Origin: Branchiostoma belcheri | Lineage: Eukaryota > Chordata > Leptocardii > Amphioxiformes > Branchiostomatidae | Reading direction: 5' to 3' | Assembly: GCF_001625305.1 (NCBI RefSeq) | Contig: NW_017804242.1 | Location: 1,953,235 to 2,017,234, forward strand | Length of the DNA: 64,000 nt | Shown here: positions 54,950 to 64,000 of the stretch, piece by piece | How positions within the stretch are numbered: position 1 is the stretch's first letter | Layout: the number at the start of each line of letters is the position of its first letter | Translations under genes and position numbers: made by a program | Notes under the pieces: model-generated | The model's database searches: none | What the model was told of the DNA's origin: nothing | Seen by the model: only the letters and a program-made list of their open reading frames with translations

Positions 54950-57043
54950 ATGGGAAGAAAGCTGCGACACGTGCTTATTTTCCTTCTCATCATCCTGAAG
55001 GAGCCCAACATGCCAGAAGCTGACTGCAGCTGTGCATCATCAGAAAACTGCACATGCATTGATATGGGCCTGACCAGCATCCCTCAGAACCTCCCATCAT
55101 CTCTCTCTTGCTTGAATTTAGAACGTAATTGTATAACAGCTGTAAACCAGGCCCTGATGCGGAGGTACAGGGGTTTGGTACACTTGAGCTTTTTTCAGAA
55201 CCAGATAGCAATGATCCATCCACGTACATTTGCAAATCTACCACGACTGTATTCGTTGGAGCTGGACAGGAACAATATAACAATGATTCAACCAGGTACA
55301 TTTGCAAATCTACCACGACTAAAATGGTTGGACCTGGACATAAACAAGATAACCATGATTTCGCCAGGTACATTTGTAAATCTACCACGACTAGATGCGT
55401 TGAAAGTGTCCGAAAATCAGATAAAAATGATTCAATCAGGTACATTTGCTAATCTACCGCGACTAAGATGGTTGGACCTGGACGTTAACCAGATAAAAAC
55501 TATCCAACCAGGTGCATTTGCAAACTTACCGCGACTAGAGAAGTTGGAGTTGTGCGATAATCGGATAACGATGATTCGACCAGTTACATTTGCAAATCTA
55601 CCACGACTAGAAGTGTTGAAATTGTGCCATAACCAGATAAAGATGATCCAGCCTGGCACATTTCAAAAGCAAACACTCAAATCATTGGACTTGAGGAAGA
55701 ACCAGATAACAAATATTCAGCCAAGTATATTTGGACTTTTACCCAAACTGGCAAAGCTCCAACTTTTGCGCCTTAGGAAAAACAAAATGTCTGCCATTCT
55801 CCCTTCGGATTTTGGCCTGTTGCTATCTCTTCCACATCATAGCATTGAGCTTACGCAGAACCCCTGGCTGTGTGACTGTAGGATGGCTCTCTTTAGACTG
55901 AATATCATGAAATTTCATTCAATTAAAGACGAGATAATATGTGACCAACCCCCCAAATTTCAGGGACAAAAGCTACAAGATATCAATCCTGAGGAAATGT
56001 GTGAAGAGCCAACCATATCTCCACTAACTCTATATATCCAGACCTCATCTGCAGTGACAGTGTCAACAGCTTCAGTTGACAGCAAACAAAGCGACCCTGC
56101 AGGCCCTTCAAGCAAGCCAATAGTAACACTAACTTCACCCCTTGCAATTACTAGTACTTCACACAAACCAGAATCTGCCCCCAGTCCCTCCCTACCTGTT
56201 CTCAGTATCTCTGTCTGTGGTTCTCATTGGCTCTGTTTGTGGTTTTATGGTTCAGTAGCTGCCTTTGCCCTGATTAGCATCCTCTTGGTCACACTTTGGT
56301 ACAGGAGGAGGACCAGGGACCCTCCTCCTGGACTGAATCCCAATGCTTCAGGTGGCAACATGAACAACTCACAAGCTATAATGACCAGCTTTCATGACCA
56401 CCAGTATGAAGACATTGACAACCAACGCGGCCAGTATCAGACCAACTCTGAATCCACCCCCCAAAACACAGCCACCATGACCAGTGTTGAGGATCACCAA
56501 TATGAAGATATTGACAACCATCGTGATCATACAAGACAGGGTCAGTCCCAGGCTAACATTCGACCTCTATCTCTAAAAGCTCTAGCACATAGCAAGGTGC
56601 TCGCTGCGTTAACGCCGAATACCATGTACCCAGGTGTGCAAATACCACCAAAGGACCCAACATCTACCAGCAGTCGTAGCCAGACAGGGCAGATCCTGTC
56701 TCAGGTCATTATTGAATCTAACACAAACGCCACAGGTAGTTTGATGGCCAGTGGCCATGATCAGACAGGGCAGAGGCAGCCTCAGGCTGACATTGATCTA
56801 TCTCGGAAAATTGGTGACGTACCACATACCAAAGTGCTGCCTAACGCTATGTACATGTACTCGTATGCAGCTGCAGAAATACCACCAAATGACCCAGCAT
56901 ATACAAATGTGACCACTGGTTATGAAGCACTAAAGGGTCTATCTCAGGCCACTGGATCCTTGGATGCTGGGAATCTATCTTATTCCACAGAGCTGACTAC
57001 CCCTAAGCCAAATTCTCTGTACAAAAATGTAGAAGAACCATGA
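54950..57043 (+). CDS. Leucine-rich-repeat transmembrane receptor, single coding exon
   Basis: A 697-aa type I membrane protein. A signal peptide (MGRKLRHVLIFLLIILK...) is followed by a Cys-rich LRRNT (CSCASSENCTCIDMGLTSIP) and about 9-10 LRRs of 24 residues with the recurring phrase GTFANLPRL. An LRRCT (NPWLCDCRMALFRLN...C...C) comes next, then a Ser/Thr/Pro stalk, a TM helix near residues 428-450 (FYGSVAAFALISILLVTLWY, then RRR) and a 245-residue cytoplasmic tail. The tail has tyrosine motifs: HQYEDIDN twice, AYTNV, GYEAL and C-terminal SLYKNV. The LRRs repeat at DNA level with a 72-bp period (55227-55620), which implies recent expansion. The ATG follows a likely splice acceptor (CTTTCTAG, ending 54937), so a 5' UTR intron is probable. 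Amphioxus genomes are rich in such receptors. An innate-immune or adhesion role is inferred; I do not recognise a specific orthologue. Confidence 0.9.
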   Translation: MGRKLRHVLIFLLIILKEPNMPEADCSCASSENCTCIDMGLTSIPQNLPSSLSCLNLERNCITAVNQALMRRYRGLVHLSFFQNQIAMIHPRTFANLPRLYSLELDRNNITMIQPGTFANLPRLKWLDLDINKITMISPGTFVNLPRLDALKVSENQIKMIQSGTFANLPRLRWLDLDVNQIKTIQPGAFANLPRLEKLELCDNRITMIRPVTFANLPRLEVLKLCHNQIKMIQPGTFQKQTLKSLDLRKNQITNIQPSIFGLLPKLAKLQLLRLRKNKMSAILPSDFGLLLSLPHHSIELTQNPWLCDCRMALFRLNIMKFHSIKDEIICDQPPKFQGQKLQDINPEEMCEEPTISPLTLYIQTSSAVTVSTASVDSKQSDPAGPSSKPIVTLTSPLAITSTSHKPESAPSPSLPVLSISVCGSHWLCLWFYGSVAAFALISILLVTLWYRRRTRDPPPGLNPNASGGNMNNSQAIMTSFHDHQYEDIDNQRGQYQTNSESTPQNTATMTSVEDHQYEDIDNHRDHTRQGQSQANIRPLSLKALAHSKVLAALTPNTMYPGVQIPPKDPTSTSSRSQTGQILSQVIIESNTNATGSLMASGHDQTGQRQPQADIDLSRKIGDVPHTKVLPNAMYMYSYAAAEIPPNDPAYTNVTTGYEALKGLSQATGSLDAGNLSYSTELTTPKPNSLYKNVEEP

Positions 57044-58194
57044 CTAAATCGACATTTCCACAAGAAAATGAACGTTGAGCGATCGAGAAACGACAAAAAA
57101 GATCGATCCATTATATCATTCCAAAAACCACTAAGCAACTTAGAGATCTTTAGAAGAACTTGGAGGTCATTGGGTACTCACTGAAAGACCACTGAGTGAT
57201 CTGTTTGATTTTTGACTGTGATCTGTTTGATTTTTGGCTCTCGACAGTCTGACAATGGCCTCAAGTTACAAGTAGAAGGAGCAATAGTAGTAGTAGACTG
57301 GGGACTTCAAAAAGTTACAGTTAACACAGAGTTCAAATGTTAGATTTAACAATGCACACTGTGCAGTAACAGTTACTTTTATTGTCTTTACTAGTCATGG
57401 CCCAACTAAGGAGAGGGATGGTTGTTTTGCCATCCTGTGTTAAGTTATTATTAATGGCAGTCTAAGTTGGAAAACCTTGGATCATATAATCTATATGCAC
57501 TACTGCAGAAACTATTGAATATACAAATTACCAATCCAATACCAAATTACACATTTTGAACTCGTCATCACCACTGCTGAAGTTTTTCAAAATGATTGCT
57601 GCCTTTACACACGTTATAACAACAGCTGTTTTTTTTCTCAGTTTTTGGAATATTATGTAATGAGTCTAGATCTTCGAAAAACATAGCTGCCGGCGTTTGA
57701 AAAAAATGAATATTTTAACCATATGTATAATATACACATATTAATGCGTAATGCATACATAAACCAAGGACATTATTGGTTAACAATACGTATATTTGAT
57801 TATAAGAGAATAAGAATGTACTGACCCCACCTTTCGATTTAGGTTTCTTGAGTGAATAAGTCTAGTGTTTATATTGCAACGTTCATGTTGTGTGGTGTTA
57901 TAATGAGTAAGTTGCACTTTTGTTTGTGCTATCTGTCATATTATGGTTATGGTTACATCATTGTGGTAGGGGTTACATTGTAACAACATTGTCCAAACAG
58001 ACAATATTCATCAGCGGGTATACTGATAAAATAGCCTTTATGCCCTTGGCCCTCCTACATACCGTGTACATTAGGTGCCCATGCACTACCAAATATTGAT
58101 AAAATCCAATTCTTCTTAGCAAAAAGTATTTTTATCCGTTTTTAACCTCGTACAATGCATGTGTATGTATGTATGTTTGAAATGAATGTATGAA

Positions 58195-58200
58195 AATAAA
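58195..58200 (+). terminator. Polyadenylation signal AATAAA, LRR gene
   Basis: Hexamer about 1.15 kb after the LRR stop. 57044-58200 has no credible ORF and is read as 3' UTR. The region 58216-59635 beyond it holds a MITE copy and otherwise nothing recognisable. Confidence 0.5.
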
Positions 58201-59453
58201 TACTCAATGGCAAGAGTATTGAATATAACGTTATTACTGAATCTTTATTGATGCTCGCTGCCACATAACTTAGGTGTTGCCTGGCAAAAGGACTATCATT
58301 ATTGTCAGCAGGGGTGTTGCTGTATGTAATGATGTCGCAAACTACAAATCCCTGTTCCTCAATTAAGTTACCACATTATTTGAAGCTAAAATCAAAATTC
58401 AAATTCATCACATTTTTAACAAATTCATATATTTAAAGTAAAAGCAATTACGCTTTATAGTTATCTGTAATATAGTGGAGATTGATGGAGAGTAACGATG
58501 TATTTAGATGCAAACTTTAATGATGGAGACTCTAATAATTGTACATTATAAAGTCCCACTGGGCTAAGTACAAGTCACGCGTTTACAACCACACACATAC
58601 ACATACACATGTTGACATACATGAGATATACATGAAGTGCATTCGGCTTTCTCGAGTAATTGTATAAATGTACATGTAGGAGACTATATCAGTTACAATT
58701 AGTTCACCAAAAATGTAAGGAGCATTAATTTTAATGTGCAAACCACGTGATTTCAAGGACAATCTCATTATCCTTCAGTCGTAGCTACTGAACCAATAAA
58801 CACTCGTTTCTCACGGAGTGACTATATTCGACATAGTTAGTGTGAAGCCATCTAATCTAATTTAATACAGTTAATACAATCACAATACAAGAAAGAGCCT
58901 GCATGTTCTGTCGAGATAAATACCGAGGTGGATTATATATGATACTTAACGGCTCTATATACTGCATATCTTCTGATTCAAATTGACTATGTGACATGAT
59001 TAATGTATAAGTTCAAACCGAGATTGATAGTTACAATTTCTTGCAACAACTTGATGCAACTAGTTTTATACATGTACATACAATCGCTATCTCAATGAGT
59101 AATGCAATGAGACCTTATAAATTACGGTTCATTTCAAAACGCCTGTCAAGGGCCTTGCAGGGCTGTATCAGCTTATGATTAAAAGCTCAATGAACCACGA
59201 ATGAATATTGACGACGGGGGTCTCAATAAACTTTCTGCAACCTATGATTCACTGATCATCGAGTCATGATCCTCACGAGTTCTATATTCAAAACGTAACG
59301 TCACAGAAGCGGTGGATTGCTCAAGACTGGGGTTTGGGTAAGTAACATTTTTGCGTTGAAACTTACAGTTTAACCTTGCTCCAGAATTGATCCACCGGCA
59401 CAGATGAACGGTTTAAAGCTTGGTCACACGTTTTGGTTTTTGGTCTTGCTCAC

Positions 59454-59618
59454 CAAACCGGGGCCTGTCCGGGCTGTTTGTGAGAATGAAAAAAATGATA
59501 TTAAGAATATACACAAATAGTAGTAAAGTTTTTTTTTCTTTTTAACATTTTTGTATTTTTATTTTTTTTATGTCTTTGTTTTCAAGTTCCCGTAAACTGC
59601 CCGACCGGGCCCCGGGTT
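59454..59618. mobile_element. Degenerate third copy of the GGCCCGGCCGGGC MITE, beside the TRPA1-like stop codon
   Basis: The inverted subterminal stretches ACCGGGGCCTGTCCGGGCTG and CTGCCCGACCGGGCCCCGG bracket an AT-rich core like those of the copies at 25795 and 29772. The outer TGCTGAGG ends are not recognisable. It ends within 20 bp of the TRPA1-like stop codon, so it would lie in that gene's 3' UTR. Confidence 0.65.
59558..59563 (-). terminator. Candidate polyadenylation signal for the TRPA1-like gene inside a MITE
   Basis: TTTATT on the plus strand, 73 bp beyond the stop codon and inside the AT-rich core of the MITE copy at 59454-59618. It is the nearest candidate hexamer. A more distal TTTATT at 58244-58249 is the alternative. 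Confidence 0.35.
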
Positions 59619-59635
59619 AGTTGAAATAAGTCTAC

Positions 59636-62600
59636 TCAAACCGAGCTTCTGGATGGAGACCGGGGCGCGGTGGGGGGCCTGGCGGGCCCTGAGCGGGTCA
59701 TGCAGGACGGGGCGGCGTCTCCCACGTCCCGGTCGTCCGCCTCGGTGCGGATCTCCATCTTCTGCACGATGAGCCGCAGGAGCTGGTGCTGCTGAACCAA
59801 CATGCTGTTCATCTCCTTCATCCTATAGGTGGAGAAAATACTATTGAAATTACGCAATATACTTAATACGACCTTTGAGCAACTGAATATTGAGATCGTG
59901 GGGTCGTGTGGCTTAGCGGCACAGTGCTCGACTCGGAACCTAGAGCTAGAGGTCCCGGGTTCGAGTCCTGACATGCCACCGATCTTGTGCCCTTGGGAAA
60001 GACACTTTACACGACTTTACTCACTTCGCTCAGGTGAAAATGTATTGTCCTCTGTGTTGGTAGCGGCATTAATATAAGTTTGAAAAACTTGAGTGTGCCG
60101 TCACCACGTCTTATGATTACATGTTGGAAATTATAGAAAAAAAGATATTGAGATCACTCAACGAAATTAACACCCTCTGCAGCAACGTAGGAACATGACA
60201 AGATAAGTATTTTCGAACTTGGACTTTGTTTCCATAACCGCTACTCACCTACCAAATATCCATTCTCAACTTCTCGAGTTATGGTGAACACATACATAGA
60301 CCGTCGCAGTACCGTTGGAAAAGCCAGGTGGACCATTTTGAACTTGACCTTCATTTTTATAACAGGTACCAACATACTAGCCTGGGTACCATCCTACTTG
60401 TATGCCGGGGCTCCCACACTCGCTTCCCTAAGGGAAGCGAGTGTGGGAGCCCCGGCATACAAGTAGGATGGTACCCAGGCTACCAACATACCAAATATCA
60501 TAAAGATTCATCTACGACAACTTGAGTTATAACGTTGACCTACATACACACCCACACCACAGCTGCTCCACCAGACCCAAACCGAAAACATACCCTTCTG
60601 ACGAAGGTAATAAAGACCGAACTTGTCAATGAATACATGTCTTAGCATGAAAGTTCATCTGTGTTGGTACAAGTCATTATGAAATAAAGACTAAGCTTTA
60701 ACTTCCAACACTTAGATTACGGAATTGGGACTTACCCAAATTTTCGGTTGACTCCATCAACCTTGTTCACGGAATGGACCCGTCTACTCTTGGAACGTCA
60801 CGTCAGAGACACGTGACCGTAGTAGCGGGTCATGCCGAAAATTTGGGTAAGTCCCAATTCCGTAATCTAAGTGTTGGAAGTTAAAGCTTGGTCTTTATTT
60901 CATATTTTGTGCTTGACATAGAAGCTAAGGTTGAACCCACCTTCTCTTCTGCTTGTCCATCTCGACTGCCAGGCCCCGGGTGCTGACCGTGGCGTTCAGA
61001 GCGTCTCCCCGGGCCGCGTCGTGATCCACAGAGTTCCCGTCGTCTATCCCCATCCCGGCCCGCAGCTGCGTGAGGATCTGAGGAAAAAAGATAGAAGATG
61101 AACTTTTTGTAGTAATATATAAATGAGGATCTTTTCAATTCAAATAAGTCCCCGCATGTATCTGCAAATAAAAAGAGGAGCAAAGATTAAAGAATAATAT
61201 AACATGTGCCTTCTTTACTCTAAATGCTGACTCTACATGCTAACTTGACGTCTTTTTCTGAAATAGGGCAAGATAAAAAATTCAACTTTTTCTGTAATGT
61301 GTAGGTTTTATGGCGTTTAGAGGATACTGATTTTTTTTACACGTGAAATGACACACGGGAAAGCATGCTAAACCAAGAAGTAAAACTTAAAAAAGAAAGC
61401 TAGAGAAAACTGCCATCTACTCGGATTCTAATTAATTCTAGTAATATCTGTAGTAATAGCTACATATATAACATTACTGTAATGATATACATGTACATGT
61501 AACTACTTACGATACAGCTGTGGTACTACGGGGCTACCTATATATACCTACATGTTTGCCTATATGAAAAGATACTTACGCTGGCTATTTTCCCCTTGCA
61601 GGTGTTTGGGTAAACCGTCACCTCGTTTCTATCCACCTTCTTCACCAGCATCTCCGGCAGCTTTGCCTCCAACTCAGTGTGCAGCTCCACCTGTCAAGAT
61701 GCGCATAGGTTTAATATTTGATTAGAATTAATTTATTAGGCTGCATGAAATGATATACAGCCAGGACTGACCATCAAGCCTGAGACTATTATACAGAGTT
61801 AGCCATGGTAACTGGGCAGTATTACCATATACCCATATACCCATATATGCCCATTCAAGTGCGTTGACGCAGGATAAGCTTTTCACGTCGTGGCCACTTC
61901 CATTTCAAAACCACCACAGCTTCATGATATCTATTTCATTAACCTGTGCTTTGTACAAAAAGGAGTAAACTGGCAGTATTGATTGGTTAAAGAAACATTA
62001 CTGTTCATTTCAGGATACCTCACGTGAATAAACGTGTCGCAGTTTTGTATTCAATCATCCTGATGTCTATCGTACATCTTATCTTAATGATTAAAAAATT
62101 AACACCAAATCCCCAGACGACAACGGCTTACATACCTGCATGGCCAGACGTTTGAGTTGAGCGTTCCTCTGAACTCCGGAGATGTCCCCGACTGCCAAAC
62201 CGATCTGTCAAAATATTTTTGTCTTATTACTTGACAAGTCAATCATTCAATCATTTTAGGTGTATTTCTGATCCATGTTACCGTTAGTTCCAAGTTAACA
62301 AGATGTAAAACCTCGGTCTTGCCGAGTCTCAGTGGTGTTCTCGCTTGTGCTGTACATTACTATTCTGTAACAATTTACTATTGACCAGATGTGCTTATCA
62401 CTGAGATTCTCTGAGAAAGATAGTCTGATAGTCATCGAAACGGAAGCAGGTAAGAGACATTACTGGTCGTGTAAAAGAAAAACCTCAATATCCTGTGAAA
62501 TTATGTTCGGATGTGAAAAATACTCCGTTTTCTCATCAGAAGGTCCATGAGCAGAACGGGGTCAAACCCAGGACCTTTAGATACCAAATCAACAACGATG

Positions 62601-63981
62601 ACCTCAAGACCACCCTGCCACCTACATTACATTAGTGAAAACTACTCTGTTTTCTCACCAGCAGGTTCATGAGCAGGATGGGCATGAGCAGCGCGAAGGC
62701 GATGATGAAGACGATGGTGAGCTCCGGGTACAGCAGGGTTTTCTGCACGTACGGCACGATGACGTTATCCACGGCGTCAGGACCCTCCATGATCATCATC
62801 GAGGTGCGCAGGAACGACAGCCCCGCCGTGCTGTGGGCGAGGGTGTCCTGGGGGGTAAATAAACAACGATGTTGATGTGATTAATAGATGATCCACTCTT
62901 CCAACTTCTACGATCAAAAGAGAATGGAATTGCAACCAAATTCCATCTTAATGTTACCACATTTATTCAAAAAGACTAAAAGAAAACTACTGTCCTCTTA
63001 ACATCACAGAACCCACACTTAATGTAATACGCAGGATACTTCGTCTTCCACTCTTCAAGACGTCAAAAACACCAGAAGTTTGAATAGAGTCAGCATTTGG
63101 ACCAGAGTTGTCACATACTATATTTTCTTTCTTGCATCTTGCATCTTTTTACGTAACTTTCCATCGGGAAAGGATTTGCAATAAAGTTAACATAAGGAGT
63201 GCCATTACGCCATGATTGAGTGGAATCCTATCTCGTACTTACCGCTGACATCCCGAGGATGTAGAAGGCGAGTCCGAAGGCGATGATGAGGAAGGAGAAG
63301 ACCATCAGGACCTGCAGCAGAGTCTTCAGGATCTCGATGTACATCACGATGAAGATCCCGAAGATGTCAAACCTGCGGATGGAGAGACAGCCCTTGTTTG
63401 TTTGCTTGTCTGACTAGCCTTTGGGTGTGACACGCCCCGCCAGTTTTGTGCAGTTGGTACTGCATAAGGCCGTCTTGCCACCTCGACAGCTTTACGACAT
63501 TCTAAACCCTGCCAATATTTTTAGTCTTTACAGCTGTACAAATTCTTTGATATTCTGATAAATATCTATGATAGTCTCTGCCAGACCAACAACGGCACGT
63601 GGGTTCGAAAATAGGAAAATTTAGCCAAATATGAAGAGTAATTTGCAACCGTAGAGTTCATTTGCCAGAGGGGGAAATGAAACCCTGATGGTGCATGGAC
63701 CGCTCCCCTGGTCAGTTAGACCCTATTGGTGCCGAATTCTAGTATCCTAATCGCCTTAGGAAGGCCTGGTGGAGGCTAGTTTTACGAGATCCTTACCTCT
63801 GCAGGTACAGCATGAGGTTGAACCAGGCCAGGAACACGGCCACGGCGCCCATCTGCCACTGGAGCCGCACGATGTCCTCCCTCTCGCAGGCGTCCGTCAG
63901 GAACGGCACGATGAACACCAGCGTGGCCACGTACAGGCACCACTCCAGCAGGTTCGTCACGTCGCTGAAGTACTTCTGCCT
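59636..63981 (-). CDS. TRPA1: TRPA1-like cation channel, C-terminal part (5' portion outside window)
   Basis: Seven exons in transcript order: 63981-63797, 63372-63243, 62847-62659, 62204-62136, 61690-61580, 61077-60941, 59822-59636. They give 1008 nt, the last 335 residues. The first exon spans two membrane helices ending WFNLMLYLQR (S3-S4 region). The next encodes S5 (EILKTLLQVLMVFSFLIIAF), and the third the pore loop (SFLRTSMMIMEGPD) and S6 ending PILLMNLL. The following exon begins IGLAVGDISGVQRNAQLKRL, the TRPA signature after S6. The tail has VELHTELEAKLP and a C-terminal coiled coil with QHQLLRLIVQKMEIRTEADD, closely resembling vertebrate TRPA1. The N-terminal ankyrin repeats and S1-S2 would lie beyond 64000. 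Expected role: calcium-permeable chemo- or thermosensory channel. The pore-filter sequence differs from the vertebrate form, so another TRPA subfamily cannot be ruled out. Confidence 0.88.
59898..60144 (+). mobile_element. tRNA-derived SINE with 11-bp TSD
   Basis: Same family as 14774: GTGGGGTCGTGTGGCTTAGC head, GGTCCCGGGTTCGAGTCCTG B box, then GATCTTGTGCCCTTGGGAAA and a GAAAAAAAG tail. ATATTGAGATC flanks it exactly at 59887-59897 and 60145-60155. It lies in the last TRPA1-like intron, opposite to the gene. Confidence 0.9.
60378..60482. mobile_element. Perfect 105-bp foldback palindrome, exact 9-bp TSD
   Basis: Arms of 52 bp are exact reverse complements around one central base. Ends are TAGCCTGGGTACCATCC / GGATGGTACCCAGGCTA. 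CCAACATAC flanks it at 60369-60377 and 60483-60491. It lies in the last TRPA1-like intron. Arm perfection implies a recent origin. Confidence 0.92.
60678..60904. repeat. 227-bp foldback with arms of about 67 bp in the TRPA1-like last intron
   Basis: TATGAAATAAAGACTAAGCT on the left pairs with AGCTTGGTCTTTATTTCATA on the right, and the pairing continues to TTACCCAAATTTTCGG / CCGAAAATTTGGGTAA with few mismatches. A loop of about 95 bp contains a weaker inner pairing (GACCCG / CGGGTC). No target duplication was seen. The right arm ends 36 bp before a coding exon. Confidence 0.85.
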
Positions 63982-64000
63982 CTACAGAGATAAACAAGGA

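Overview
The window looks like a cephalochordate (amphioxus, Branchiostoma-type) genomic scaffold. The evidence is an intron-dense chordate gene set with GT-AG introns, deuterostome-type families (a NIDO/AMOP/VWD/EGF transmembrane mucin, TRPA, LRR receptors), many short inverted-repeat elements, tRNA-derived SINEs and one N gap. No prokaryotic operon, viral gene or CRISPR array was seen. Species identity is inferred from gene content and cannot be proved here.

Layout, left to right, with genes alternating in direction: (1) a complete DDX43-like KH/DEAD-box RNA helicase on + (28-10304, 21 exons, 793 aa); (2) an ESCO1/2-type cohesin acetyltransferase on - (17605-12239, 11 exons, 669 aa), tail-to-tail with DDX43; (3) CCDC25 on + (17887-21205, 9 exons, 208 aa), head-to-head with ESCO across about 280 bp; (4) a very large MUC4-like membrane mucin/proteoglycan-like gene on - (50963-23043, about 37 exons, about 2688 aa); (5) an LRR transmembrane receptor with an intronless ORF on + (54950-57043, 697 aa); (6) the C-terminal part of a TRPA1-like channel on - (63981-59636, cut by the window edge). 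All exon chains were built by hand from splice consensus and reading-frame continuity. Every complete gene sums to a whole number of codons.

The most notable structures are: the ESCO/CCDC25 bidirectional promoter, a pairing also known in human (ESCO2/CCDC25), with an E2F-like palindrome; a 6-exon tandem duplication inside the mucin gene, where a hAT-like element sits in one copy and its intact empty site is visible in the other; a roughly 50-unit Ser-Gly-Asp coding minisatellite; and a family of near-perfect foldback palindromes that share TAGCCTGG...CCAGGCTA ends and 9-bp target duplications but have unrelated arms. A 148-bp direct duplication flanking the N gap is probably an assembly error.

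The genes are functionally unrelated (RNA helicase, cohesion, NFACT-R protein, epithelial mucin, innate receptor, sensory channel) and share no pathway. Introns and intergenic spaces are rich in MITEs, SINEs, one LINE reverse-transcriptase remnant and several dispersed repeats.
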